Made by a program: the position numbers and the translations under genes. From JANRLL01 sp033762715 (GTDB lineage Bacteria > Pseudomonadota > Alphaproteobacteria > Rickettsiales > SXRF01), in the NCBI GenBank assembly GCA_033762715.1, contig JANRLL010000011.1, forward strand, positions 1-57,293: a DNA stretch of 57,293 nucleotides, given 5' to 3'. Shown one piece after another: positions 26,154 through 34,282 of the stretch; positions within the stretch are counted from its first letter, which is position 1; the number at the start of each line of letters is the position of its first letter. The notes under the pieces are model-generated. The model was not told the DNA's origin. It saw only the letters and a list, made by a program, of their open reading frames with translations, and ran no database searches.

Positions 26154-26486
26154 ATGGGACCCACTAATTATCAGCAGATTGCGCGCGAATTCCTGGATTT
26201 GTGGCAAAAACAAGTCGCTAGCACTATGAATGATAAGCAATTTATCCAATCGATGCTTGAATTAATCCAAGGCTTTCAACATACTGGAAATCATGCAAAA
26301 ACCGCAACCGCTGCTTCCCACACTGCCGATGCACCTGGCCATGAGCCTGGGGTGTTGGCTGAGCTCACCTTTCGCCTCGCTATGTGCGAACGCCGACTCG
26401 CCGAACTCGAAAAACAATCAAAAAAATCCCCTGCCAAAGGCGCTAAACGAAGCGCTCCAAGCCGAAGCAGCAAGCCGCGCAAGTGA
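26154..26486 (+). CDS. small PHA-synthase-associated protein, PhaE/phasin-like
   Basis: 110 residues from ATG 26154. An N-terminal amphipathic helix (YQQIAREFLDLWQKQVASTM) resembles the opening of PhaE-like partners of class III PHA synthases. A His/Ala/Pro-rich hinge and a helical LTFRLAMCERRLAELEKQ segment follow, then a Lys/Ser/Arg-rich basic tail reminiscent of proteins that tether granules to DNA. The partner function is inferred from position before phaC and this pattern. The last 194 bases (26293-26486) also lie inside the phaC frame, which is unusual. It has no normal ribosome-binding site; the promoter suggests a leaderless mRNA. Confidence 0.65.
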   Translation: MGPTNYQQIAREFLDLWQKQVASTMNDKQFIQSMLELIQGFQHTGNHAKTATAASHTADAPGHEPGVLAELTFRLAMCERRLAELEKQSKKSPAKGAKRSAPSRSSKPRK

Positions 26487-27477
26487 GTTTCTAACGGGCG
26501 TTTTGCGCTATGTGGAGTCCCCTTACCGGCGTGATGTTGCCCCTGCCTGTGCCATTTGGACCAAAGGTGCAGCTCAGCTTTTAGATTATGGAATTGGCAC
26601 ACCAGCGGCGGAACGCATAGGCTCGGTGGCGCTTTTTATTCCATCTCTGATTAATCGTTATTATATTCTCGATTTAGAAGAAAACCGTAGCATGCTGCGC
26701 TATATGGCCTCAGAGGGCATCTATCCGCTGGTGCTGGATTGGGGAACGCCAGGGCCGGATGAAGCCGATTATGATGTGGGGGCTTATATTGAGCAGGTGC
26801 TGCTGCCTGCCATTGCTTTTTTACAACAAACGACGGGTAAGCCCATATCGCTGGTGGGCTATTGCATGGGCGGTATTCTGGCCATGGCAGCAGCTCGGCT
26901 GATACCTGATGCCATCTCCAATTTGAGTTTGCTTGCCACGCCTTGGGATTTTCATTGTAAAGAATTCCAGCCTTTTGTCGTTGAGCCGCAATGGCATAAA
27001 ACGATCAGCTCGTTGTTAAGCCAAGGCGCCTTGCCAGCCGAGGTCATACAATCCTTATTCTATCTAACCGATCCTTGGGTCTTTGAGCAGAAATTTCGCC
27101 GTTTCGCGCAGCTGCAAGCCGATAGCCGTGCGGCAAAGGATTTCATCGCGCTGGAACAATGGGTGAATGATGGCGTGCCCATGACGGCTGGGGTGGCACA
27201 AGATTGTTTGCTCGGATGGGTGCAGCATAATCAGTTGATGAAAAACGCCTGGCGCGTGATGGATACGGTGATTGATCCGCGTAAAATCAAAACACCTACC
27301 CTGATTGCTATTCCGCGCAACGATCATGTGGTGCCGTATGACTGCGCGGCTGCATTGCCGCCATTGGTGCCGAATGCGCAGATTATGACGCCGCCTGCCG
27401 GCCATGTCGGGATGATTGTGGGTGGTCAGGCTAAAAAAGAATTATGGCAGCCTTTGGTGCAGTGGATCGCATCATAA
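26293..27477 (+). CDS. phaC: poly(3-hydroxyalkanoate) synthase, short type
   Basis: An alpha/beta-hydrolase-fold polymerase that links hydroxyacyl-CoA into PHB. The lipase-like box is LVGYCMGG with catalytic Cys191; Asp344 (PRNDHVVP) and His371 (PAGHVGMIVG) complete the triad. PSLINRYYILDL and LDWGTPGPDEADYD are typical PhaC strands. Clear family similarity starts only near residue 60 (RASEFLTGVLRYVESPYRRD). The first 64 codons overlap the preceding gene in another frame and have odd composition. Starts at 26293 (with a GGAAA-like site), 26329 or 26341 are all possible; all overlap. It converges with the unknown gene at 27472 by six bases. Confidence 0.9.
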   Translation: MQKPQPLLPTLPMHLAMSLGCWLSSPFASLCANADSPNSKNNQKNPLPKALNEALQAEAASRASEFLTGVLRYVESPYRRDVAPACAIWTKGAAQLLDYGIGTPAAERIGSVALFIPSLINRYYILDLEENRSMLRYMASEGIYPLVLDWGTPGPDEADYDVGAYIEQVLLPAIAFLQQTTGKPISLVGYCMGGILAMAAARLIPDAISNLSLLATPWDFHCKEFQPFVVEPQWHKTISSLLSQGALPAEVIQSLFYLTDPWVFEQKFRRFAQLQADSRAAKDFIALEQWVNDGVPMTAGVAQDCLLGWVQHNQLMKNAWRVMDTVIDPRKIKTPTLIAIPRNDHVVPYDCAAALPPLVPNAQIMTPPAGHVGMIVGGQAKKELWQPLVQWIAS

Positions 27478-28311
27478 CGCTGCGCCGCCATAGCCCACCT
27501 GATGCGCCAGATGGCGCTTAGCGCCGGTTACCTGATTCAATTGATCGAGGCAGGCTGAGAAATGTCGCAACAATTTACGATCCATCTGCGGCTCAAAATA
27601 TTGCATCTGATCTTCCGGCCACATCATCTCATCGGCCTTATCCATCATGGTTTTTAAGTAAGAGGGGCTGGTGGCATCCCATGGCACGGCATCGCGGGTG
27701 AAATCCCAGTTATTCTCACGCATAGCGGTATAAGCTTCTTGAGTTCTGGTGCTGTATTCCTGGTTTCGATCTTTCACGGCATCATCATCAATGACAAAAG
27801 CCACACCATTAGCATCACGCAGCACATTTTTGGCCTCATTAGGATGAGAGTCAGAAGGCCACCGATCCCATAAATCATGGCCTTCCTGCCAGAGTTTATA
27901 GCGTAATATGTCTTGGTCTTCCTTGGTGGCAGAGGTTTCCATCAGCTTAGGATAAATAGCAAGACTGATCGTATGATCCCCATCGGTCATATTCAGTCGG
28001 TCCCAGGGCTCTAATACATAGATGCTATGCACGCGCTCCGATTTACGTTCATTTTCATTGAATATTTTCATCACCATGCCGCCACCCACATCGAATACAG
28101 AAGTGGTAGAGCCGTCTTTCATAAACTCGATATGATCGGAGAATGGCTGACCGTTTTCAGGCGTTTGATGGAATATTCGTACCACATCGCAGGCCAGTTT
28201 TGGGCTGCCTCGCTCGGCCACCTTTTCGAACAGAATTTTTTCTTTGTCCGATAATGGGCCGATGTCGCGTTCCAGCTGCTGGATAATAAAAAGATGCTGT
28301 GTAGATAACAT
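27472..28311 (-). CDS. unknown protein with kinase-like motif layout (A)
   Basis: 279 residues from ATG 28311 (TTG 28317 is the alternative). No family recognised with certainty. Reading by eye suggests a protein-kinase-like core: a glycine-containing beta hairpin, then VMKIF with Lys82 like the beta3 lysine; a hinge-like LAIYPKL (about 118-124); a loop with DSHPNEAKN, Asn162; and FVIDDDAV with Asp175 exactly 13 residues after that Asn, as in the Asn/DFG-Asp pair of kinases. The position of the catalytic HRD Asp is occupied by Pro157, though Asp154 is near, so it may be a pseudokinase. The C-terminal 90 residues are helical. It shares this layout with 34283-35086. It sits between phaC and phaA on the opposite strand. 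Confidence 0.7.
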   Translation of the reverse strand: MLSTQHLFIIQQLERDIGPLSDKEKILFEKVAERGSPKLACDVVRIFHQTPENGQPFSDHIEFMKDGSTTSVFDVGGGMVMKIFNENERKSERVHSIYVLEPWDRLNMTDGDHTISLAIYPKLMETSATKEDQDILRYKLWQEGHDLWDRWPSDSHPNEAKNVLRDANGVAFVIDDDAVKDRNQEYSTRTQEAYTAMRENNWDFTRDAVPWDATSPSYLKTMMDKADEMMWPEDQMQYFEPQMDRKLLRHFSACLDQLNQVTGAKRHLAHQVGYGGAAL

Positions 28312-28358
28312 GAGCAAAGTTTAACGGATTTTAGGGCTCCGATGCAAAAATAAAAAAT

Positions 28359-28371
28359 GCTGCAATGCAGC
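28359..28371. promoter_or_regulatory. candidate PhaR operator upstream of phaA
   Basis: A perfect dyad GCTGCA-A-TGCAGC, followed by another TGC a few bases on. PhaR of Paracoccus is known to bind TGC-rich dyads of this kind. The site is about 97 bases before the phaA ATG, in the 28312-28467 spacer. Assignment rests on motif likeness and the presence of phaR nearby. Confidence 0.45.
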
Positions 28372-28467
28372 GTAAATGCGCCTTTTTCTGCGAAATAGCT
28401 GGACATTGCTGTCCACAATTCGTAAATAGCACGCAGCGTAATTTTATAGCTGTTAGAAGGAGTCAGT

Positions 28468-29649
28468 ATGGCGTCGGATCAAGATGTAGTAATCGTAGGT
28501 GCAGCCCGCACCCCCGTTGGCAGTTTTAATGGTGTATTCACCGGTATTGCTGCGCATAAATTAGGCGAAATCGCGATTAAAGATTTGCTGCGCCGCACGA
28601 ATGTTTCGGGCGCTGATGTATCGGAAGTGATTTTAGGACAGATTCTAACCGCGCATGCCGGCCCTAACCCTGCCCGCCAAGCATCGCTCAATGCAGGCCT
28701 TCCACAGGAAACACCGGCTTGGGGTATCAACCAACTATGCGGTTCTGGTTTGCGTGCAGTTTGCCTCGGTTATCAAGCGGTCAAAAATGGCGATAGCGCC
28801 ATCGTGATTGCGGGCGGTCAAGAAAGTATGACCCAATCGCCGCATGCGATTCCGCTGCGTGGTGGCGTGAAAATGGGCTCGGCGACCATGGTCGATACCA
28901 TGCTCTATGACGCGCTGGTGGATCCATTCCATAATGTGCATATGGGCGTGACGGCAGAAAATATTGCCAAGAAATTTGGCATCACCCGCCAAGAACAAGA
29001 TGAGTTCGCCCTTGCCTCGCAGCAAAAAGCGGGTGCTGCAATAAAGGCCGGTAAATTTAAAGATGAAATCGTACCGGTTATCATTCCTAATAAAAAAGGT
29101 GATGTGACGATCGACACGGACGAACATCCCAAACCCGATACCACGATCGAATCGCTGACCAAGCTGCGTCCTGCTTTTGATAAAGAAGGTACGGTAACGG
29201 CTGGTAATGCATCTGGCATCAATGACGGTGCAGCGGTGGTTATGCTGATGACGCGTAAAGACGCCGAAAAACGCGGCCTGCAAATTCTTGCGACCATTAA
29301 ATCCTGGGCGCATGCGGGCGTGGATCCGGCGATCATGGGTACTGGCCCAATTCCTGCGAGCAAAAAAGCACTCGAAAAAGCAGGCTGGGGCGTTAAAGAC
29401 CTCGACCTGATCGAGGCCAACGAGGCATTTGCGGCACAGGCCATTTCCGTGAACCGTGAAATGGGTTGGGATTTGACCAAGGTCAAGGTCAATGGTGGTG
29501 CGATTGCGCTAGGACATCCAGTGGGTGCTTCGGGTGCGCGCTTACTCACCGGTTTGTTATATGAAATGCAACGTCGTGATGCGAAAAAAGCCATTGCCAC
29601 ACTATGTATTGGCGGCGGTATGGGTGTCGCGATGTGCATCGAACGCTAA
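28468..29649 (+). CDS. phaA: acetyl-CoA acetyltransferase
   Basis: A 393-residue biosynthetic thiolase that condenses two acetyl-CoA to acetoacetyl-CoA, the first step to PHB. The acylated Cys is in NQLCGSGLRAV (about residue 90), His is in ALGHPVGASGARLL, and the second Cys is in TLCIGGGMGVAMC. An excellent AGAAGGAG site precedes the ATG by about seven bases. phaB follows after 15 bases, so phaA-phaB form an operon, probably under the TGC-dyad at 28359. Pairing with phaB supports the synthetic rather than degradative thiolase role. Confidence 0.96.
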   Translation: MASDQDVVIVGAARTPVGSFNGVFTGIAAHKLGEIAIKDLLRRTNVSGADVSEVILGQILTAHAGPNPARQASLNAGLPQETPAWGINQLCGSGLRAVCLGYQAVKNGDSAIVIAGGQESMTQSPHAIPLRGGVKMGSATMVDTMLYDALVDPFHNVHMGVTAENIAKKFGITRQEQDEFALASQQKAGAAIKAGKFKDEIVPVIIPNKKGDVTIDTDEHPKPDTTIESLTKLRPAFDKEGTVTAGNASGINDGAAVVMLMTRKDAEKRGLQILATIKSWAHAGVDPAIMGTGPIPASKKALEKAGWGVKDLDLIEANEAFAAQAISVNREMGWDLTKVKVNGGAIALGHPVGASGARLLTGLLYEMQRRDAKKAIATLCIGGGMGVAMCIER

Positions 29650-29664
29650 GAAAGGGATAAAATA

Positions 29665-30390
29665 ATGAGTAAGATTGCATTAGTCACGGGTGGCACGCGC
29701 GGTATTGGCGCTGCTATTTCGATCGCGTTGAAAAATGCCGGTTATAAAGTGGCTGCGAACTATGCGTCGCGCGATGAAGTGGCGCAAGCCTTCAGCAAAG
29801 AACACGGCATCGCCGTTTTTAAATGGGATATTACGGATTTTGAAGCCTGCCAACAAGGCATTGCCAAAGTCGTAGCTGAGCTGGGCGCGCCTGTAGATGT
29901 GTTGGTCAATAACGCCGGTATTACCCGCGATGCCGCCATGCATAAAATGGGCGCGGATAAGTGGGATGAAGTGGTGCAAACCAATCTGAATTCCTGCTTT
30001 TATATGTCGCGCGCGGTAATTGATTCGATGCGTGATCGTAAATTCGGCCGCATCATTAATATCAGCTCGATGAATGGCCAGCTCGGCCAATTCGGTCAAA
30101 CCAACTACTCGGCCGCAAAATCGGGCCTGTTTGGTTTTACTAAAGCTTTAGCGCGTGAAACCGCATCGCGCGGCATCACTGTGAATGCTATCGCGCCTGG
30201 CTATATCGAAACCGATATGACCAAAGGCATCGCCGAAGACATTCTGAAAAAAATCATCGATGGCATTCCAGTCGGACGCATGGGCAAACCTGAAGAAGTG
30301 GCGCGTGCGGTTGTATTCCTGGCTGCTGAGGAAGCCGCCTTTATTACCGGCGAGACGCTCTCGGTCAATGGCGGCCAATACATGGAGTAA
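29665..30390 (+). CDS. phaB: acetoacetyl-CoA reductase
   Basis: 241 residues of the short-chain dehydrogenase family. The TGGTRGIGAAI nucleotide loop (8-18), NNAGITRD, the catalytic Ser (INISSMNGQ), and Tyr and Lys in NYSAAKSG are all present. It reduces acetoacetyl-CoA to (R)-3-hydroxybutyryl-CoA with NADPH, the monomer for PhaC. The N-terminus SKIALVTGGTRGIG and the length match PhaB rather than FabG, and phaA immediately upstream supports that. A strong bidirectional terminator follows at 30427. Confidence 0.95.
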   Translation: MSKIALVTGGTRGIGAAISIALKNAGYKVAANYASRDEVAQAFSKEHGIAVFKWDITDFEACQQGIAKVVAELGAPVDVLVNNAGITRDAAMHKMGADKWDEVVQTNLNSCFYMSRAVIDSMRDRKFGRIINISSMNGQLGQFGQTNYSAAKSGLFGFTKALARETASRGITVNAIAPGYIETDMTKGIAEDILKKIIDGIPVGRMGKPEEVARAVVFLAAEEAAFITGETLSVNGGQYME

Positions 30391-30426
30391 CGAGAGCATT
30401 TTTATCTAGCTCTGGTTTAACGGTAT

Positions 30427-30460
30427 AAAAAAAGCCTCCCTTTCGGGAGGCTTTTTTATT
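30427..30460. terminator. bidirectional terminator between phaB and pnp
   Basis: Seven-bp stem GCCTCCC/GGGAGGC (30434-30440 with 30445-30451), tetraloop TTTC, with seven A on the left and six T on the right. It can end phaAB transcripts from the plus strand and pnp transcripts from the minus strand. Confidence 0.92.
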
Positions 30461-30477
30461 GGCCTGAAGAAACGCGC

Positions 30478-32604
30478 TTACGCTGGTTTCTTTTCTTTCT
30501 TCACTTGGTCAGAGATATCAGCGCCGGTTTGTTGGTCTACCACTTTCATGGACAGGCGAATTTTACCGCGATTATCCATCTCGAGGACTTTCACTTTTAC
30601 GCTATCTCCTTCTTTTACCACATCTTCTACCTTTGCAACGCGATAGTCAGCCAACTCACTGATATGCACGAGGCCATCTTTAGGTCCGAGGAAGTTAACG
30701 AAGGCACCAAAGTCAACAATACGAACGACTTTGCCATTATAGATCTGACCAATTTCTGGCTCAGCTACGATTGCATAAATCATGTCATACGCTTTTTTGC
30801 CGGACTCTTCGCTGATAGCAGCAATTTTAATGGTACCATCATCATCGATATCCACTTTTGCGCCGCTCACTTCGCAGATTTCACGGATTACTTTACCGCC
30901 TGAACCAATCACTTCACGAATTTTATCTTTCGGAATGCTCAAGGTGGTAATGCGCGGTGCGGTGCTGTTGACCGAACCGCGTGGTTCCGTAATGGCTTTC
31001 GCCATTTGCGACAAGATGTGCTTACGGCCGGCATGCGCCTGCTCGAGAGCAACTTTCATGATCTCTTCGGTGATACCGTCGATTTTGATATCCATTTGCA
31101 AAGCAGTGATACCAGCTGAGGTGCCAGCTACTTTGTAATCCATATCGCCCAGGTGATATTCATCACCCAGAATGTCAGACAGTAAAACGAAGTCTTCTTT
31201 CTCTTTAATCAGACCCATTGCAATACCTGCCACAGGACGAGCAAGCGGCACACCAGCATCCATGAATGCAAGCGAGGTACCGCAGACGGTCGCCATCGAA
31301 GACGAGCCATTCGACTCGGTGATTTCCGATACGCTACGCAGCGTATATGGAAACTCTTCTTTGGTTGGCAGGATTGGATTCAAGGCACGCCATGCGAGTT
31401 TACCGTGACCGATTTCGCGACGGCCTGGGCCGCCCATACGGCCAACTTCGCCAGTAGAGAATGGTGGGAAGTTATAATGCAGCATGAAATGCTGTTTGTA
31501 TTCGCCTTCCACCGCATCGATGATTTGCTCATCTTGGCCGGTGCCAAGCGTTGCAACCACGATGGATTGGGTTTCGCCACGGGTGAACAACGCCGAACCG
31601 TGCGTGCGTGGTAGGATGCCTACTTCACATTGGATAGGACGAATATCAGAAGGACCACGACCATCGATACGTTGTTTGCTGGCAACAACTGCCGTGCGAA
31701 CAATATCTTGCTCCAGCTTTTTGAGCTGACCTTTGATGGTTTTTTCATCATGCACCTCAAAGCCAATCGTTTCTTTGATTTTGGCTTTTACTTGGTCAAT
31801 CGCGTTAGAGCGGTCTTGCTTGCCGGTAAGTTTATACGCAGCGCGCAGATCGAACTCAGCCAATTCACGAATTTGCGCCGTCAGATCCTCATCTTTCTTC
31901 GGCTCAAATGCCCATGGCTCTTTCGCACTGGCTTCTGCAATTTCGATGATCATGTTGATCACAGGCTGCATGTGCTTATGGCCATGCATCACAGCGCCAA
32001 GCATCACTTCTTCCGACAGTTCACTTGCTTCTGATTCCACCATCAATACCGAGCGCTGGGTACCAGCTACGATGAGATCGAGGTCGCTATCTTCCAATTC
32101 AGCAGCAGTAGGGTTTACTACATATTCGCCATTCACATAACCAACGCGAGCGCCACAGATGGGGCCCATGAACGGAATGCCGGAAATGGTGAGTGCAGCC
32201 GATGCGCCAACCAGCGCCACGATATCTGGATCATTTTCCAAATCGTGCGACAGCAAGGTGCAAACCACTTGGGTTTCGTTGTAAAAACCTTCAGGGAATA
32301 ATGGGCGAATGGGGCGATCGATCAAACGCGAGGTAAGCGTTTCTTTTTCGGTGGGGCGTCCTTCACGCTTGAAGAAGCCGCCTGGAATGCGACCAGCCGC
32401 ATAGAATTTTTCTTGGTAGTTGACGGTTAACGGGAAAAAATCCACATCAGGCTTTGGTTTTTTTGCAGCAACTACGGTGCATAACACTACGGTGTTGCCA
32501 TAAGTTGCAAGTACAGCGCCATCAGCTTGGCGGGCAATGCGACCGGTTTCCAACGTTAAGGTACGGCCAGCCCATTCAATGGATTTTTTGGTAATATTAA
32601 ACAT
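30478..32604 (-). CDS. pnp: polynucleotide phosphorylase
   Basis: A 708-residue 3'-5' phosphorolytic exoribonuclease and degradosome core enzyme. Two RNase PH domains separated by a helical region (the second includes FTRGETQSIVVATLGT and SDILGDEYHLGDMDYKVAGT), then a KH domain (IREVIGSGGKVIREI) and an S1 domain (GKVVRIVDFGAFVNFLGPKDGLVHISEL). A Lys-rich end follows. It is downstream of rpsO with a hairpin between, as in most bacteria, and is probably autoregulated through the leader. It is the last gene of the rimP operon. Confidence 0.98.
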   Translation of the reverse strand: MFNITKKSIEWAGRTLTLETGRIARQADGAVLATYGNTVVLCTVVAAKKPKPDVDFFPLTVNYQEKFYAAGRIPGGFFKREGRPTEKETLTSRLIDRPIRPLFPEGFYNETQVVCTLLSHDLENDPDIVALVGASAALTISGIPFMGPICGARVGYVNGEYVVNPTAAELEDSDLDLIVAGTQRSVLMVESEASELSEEVMLGAVMHGHKHMQPVINMIIEIAEASAKEPWAFEPKKDEDLTAQIRELAEFDLRAAYKLTGKQDRSNAIDQVKAKIKETIGFEVHDEKTIKGQLKKLEQDIVRTAVVASKQRIDGRGPSDIRPIQCEVGILPRTHGSALFTRGETQSIVVATLGTGQDEQIIDAVEGEYKQHFMLHYNFPPFSTGEVGRMGGPGRREIGHGKLAWRALNPILPTKEEFPYTLRSVSEITESNGSSSMATVCGTSLAFMDAGVPLARPVAGIAMGLIKEKEDFVLLSDILGDEYHLGDMDYKVAGTSAGITALQMDIKIDGITEEIMKVALEQAHAGRKHILSQMAKAITEPRGSVNSTAPRITTLSIPKDKIREVIGSGGKVIREICEVSGAKVDIDDDGTIKIAAISEESGKKAYDMIYAIVAEPEIGQIYNGKVVRIVDFGAFVNFLGPKDGLVHISELADYRVAKVEDVVKEGDSVKVKVLEMDNRGKIRLSMKVVDQQTGADISDQVKKEKKPA

Positions 32605-32625
32605 GTATATCTCTCTTCCTTTTCC

Positions 32626-32660
32626 TACAAAAACAAAGATGCGGCGCTCATCGCCGCATC
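32626..32660 (-). terminator. hairpin between rpsO and pnp
   Basis: Perfect nine-bp stem GATGCGGCG/CGCCGCATC (32638-32646 with 32652-32660), loop five bases. On the minus strand it is followed by TTTGTTTTTG. It likely ends a share of rpsO transcripts. In Escherichia coli the rpsO-pnp spacer holds both a terminator and an RNase III site used for pnp control; the same logic may apply here. Confidence 0.75.
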
Positions 32661-32676
32661 TATAATCACTTTAGTC

Positions 32677-32952
32677 TTACTTACGAATATTCAGTTTTTT
32701 GATCAGCTTTTCATAACGATCGCTGTCTTTATCTTTTAAATAATCCAGCAAACGACGACGACGACCCACCATGATCAGCAGACCACGACGCGAATGGTGA
32801 TCATTCTTATGCGATTTAAAATGGTCGGTCAGGTGGTTGATACGGTCGGTCAATATCGCTACCTGCACTTCGGGAGATCCCGTATCATTTTTGGTGGTAG
32901 CGTTTTGCTTGATAACATCTTGTTTCGTATTTTTCGCAGCTTTGCTCGACAT
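32677..32952 (-). CDS. rpsO: 30S ribosomal protein S15
   Basis: A 91-residue primary rRNA-binding protein of the 30S platform. The family signature TGSPEVQVAILTDRI, NHLTDHFKSHKNDHHSRRGL and MVGRRRRLLDYLK identify it, and the C-terminal helix is complete. The N-terminus (MSSKAAKNTKQDVIKQ) is a little longer than the minimal form. It lies between truB and pnp in the conserved order, with 43 bases separating it from truB. Confidence 0.98.
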   Translation of the reverse strand: MSSKAAKNTKQDVIKQNATTKNDTGSPEVQVAILTDRINHLTDHFKSHKNDHHSRRGLLIMVGRRRRLLDYLKDKDSDRYEKLIKKLNIRK

Positions 32953-32995
32953 CGCAGCTTTCCTTTCGTTTTAAGTTTAATGTGCTCATTTGCCC

Positions 32996-33883
32996 CTATG
33001 GCAAATTGAACACCCGTAATGGCTTTACAACCCCTTCCAGCAGCTGGCATAGGGCGATGGGTTCGTTGTCACACCGTGCAAGCGCGGCGTCGTATGAGCC
33101 GAGGTTTGTAACGGAAATGGCTTGTCCCTGCCTGAGCAGTGTTGCCTGATGGTGAGTTATCTCAAACGCCAAGATGTCGTCCAGCGCCGAGTCCACCGGT
33201 TGTAAAAAACCGCCGCCTTTATGCACCATTTCTTCCAGATTTTCCAGCGAAATCGCATCTTTTTCCAAAAAATGTCCAACTTGCAAGCGCCTAAGGGCGG
33301 TAATATGGCCAAAACAGCCCAGAATCTGCCCCATATCACGTGCCAGGGAACGTATATAAGTGCCCTTGCTACAATCACAAATAAAGGTCGTTTTATCAAT
33401 ATGATGATCGGTTATACGCAGCGAATAGACTGTGATTTGGCGGGACTTGAGTTCGGGCAACTCGCCAGCGCGTGCCAGCGCATAGGCGCGTTTACCGTTG
33501 ACCTTGATGGCCGAATAAAGGGGTGGAATCTGCTCAATACTGCCGCTAAAACGCGGCAGGATGGCCTCAATCGCCTCACGGGTTGGGCGTTGGTTGGATT
33601 GCTCTATCGGCTCGCCGTTGCAATCGTCCGTATCATACTGCGCACCCCAGGTGACGGTGAATTGATAGGATTTACGCGCATCCATCATATAGGACACGGT
33701 TTTGGTGGCCTCACCCAATGCCAGCGGCAAAATCCCCGACGCTAGTGGATCGAGCGTACCGGCGTGGCCAATTTTCTTGGGGCGTAGCAGCCGTTTGACT
33801 TTACCCACCGCATAGGCCGAGCTGATGCCGGATGGCTTATCGAGGATGATCCAGCCGTTGATAGGCTGATTATTCTTGGTCAT
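32996..33883 (-). CDS. truB: tRNA pseudouridine-55 synthase
   Basis: 295 residues. TruB makes pseudouridine 55 in the T-loop of nearly all tRNAs and also acts as a tRNA chaperone. The catalytic Asp is in GHAGTLDPLASGILPLALG (about residue 43), with the preceding INGWIILDKPSGISS start typical of the family. YSAIKVNGKRAYALAR and CSKGTYIRSLARDMG are conserved strands. The N-terminal Met overlaps rbfA by 14 bases. It is part of the rimP-nusA-infB-rbfA-truB operon. Confidence 0.97.
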   Translation of the reverse strand: MTKNNQPINGWIILDKPSGISSAYAVGKVKRLLRPKKIGHAGTLDPLASGILPLALGEATKTVSYMMDARKSYQFTVTWGAQYDTDDCNGEPIEQSNQRPTREAIEAILPRFSGSIEQIPPLYSAIKVNGKRAYALARAGELPELKSRQITVYSLRITDHHIDKTTFICDCSKGTYIRSLARDMGQILGCFGHITALRRLQVGHFLEKDAISLENLEEMVHKGGGFLQPVDSALDDILAFEITHHQATLLRQGQAISVTNLGSYDAALARCDNEPIALCQLLEGVVKPLRVFNLP

Positions 33884-34277
33884 CAGGGTTTTTTAAATCG
33901 CGCGCGACTTCGGGTTTTTTGAGCAGCGTGTCGATGTGATGTGCGACATCGAAGGATTCATCGAGCTGAAAGAATATTTTCGGCATATAACGCAAATCGA
34001 CTTTTTTGGAGACTAAATAACGAATCTCAGGCGATGCGATTTTCAGCGTATTGAGCAGCTCTTTTTTATTTTCGCCTGCCAAAGGCATCACAAAAGCCGT
34101 AGCATTTTTCAGATCCGGACTGACACGTACTTCTGATACGGTGATTGAGGTGCCGAGCAGTTCCACCGAATGACAATCGCCGCGCATAAAAATTTCAGCC
34201 AAGGCGTGACGAATTGCCTCCCCTACTTTAAGTGGACGTGTGCCGGTGGGTTGTTTGCCAAATGATGAGTCGCGCAT
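33870..34277 (-). CDS. rbfA: ribosome-binding factor A
   Basis: 135 residues of KH-like fold that assist late 30S maturation and 16S 5' processing. The pattern IRHALAEIFMRGD, ITVSEVRVSPDLKNATAFVMPL and LRYMPKIFFQLDESFDVAHHIDTLL is characteristic. The N-terminus (SFGKQPTGTRPLKVGEAIR) carries the usual short alphaproteobacterial lead. It overlaps truB by 14 bases; upstream, the unknown gene 34283-35086 is only five bases away, whereas rbfA normally follows infB directly. Confidence 0.95.
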   Translation of the reverse strand: MRDSSFGKQPTGTRPLKVGEAIRHALAEIFMRGDCHSVELLGTSITVSEVRVSPDLKNATAFVMPLAGENKKELLNTLKIASPEIRYLVSKKVDLRYMPKIFFQLDESFDVAHHIDTLLKKPEVARDLKNPDDQE

Positions 34278-34282
34278 GATGT

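Noticed and set aside
28735..29639. Open frames of 192 and 244 codons antisense to phaA
   Set aside because: Both are shadows of a fully conserved thiolase gene and encode nothing recognisable.
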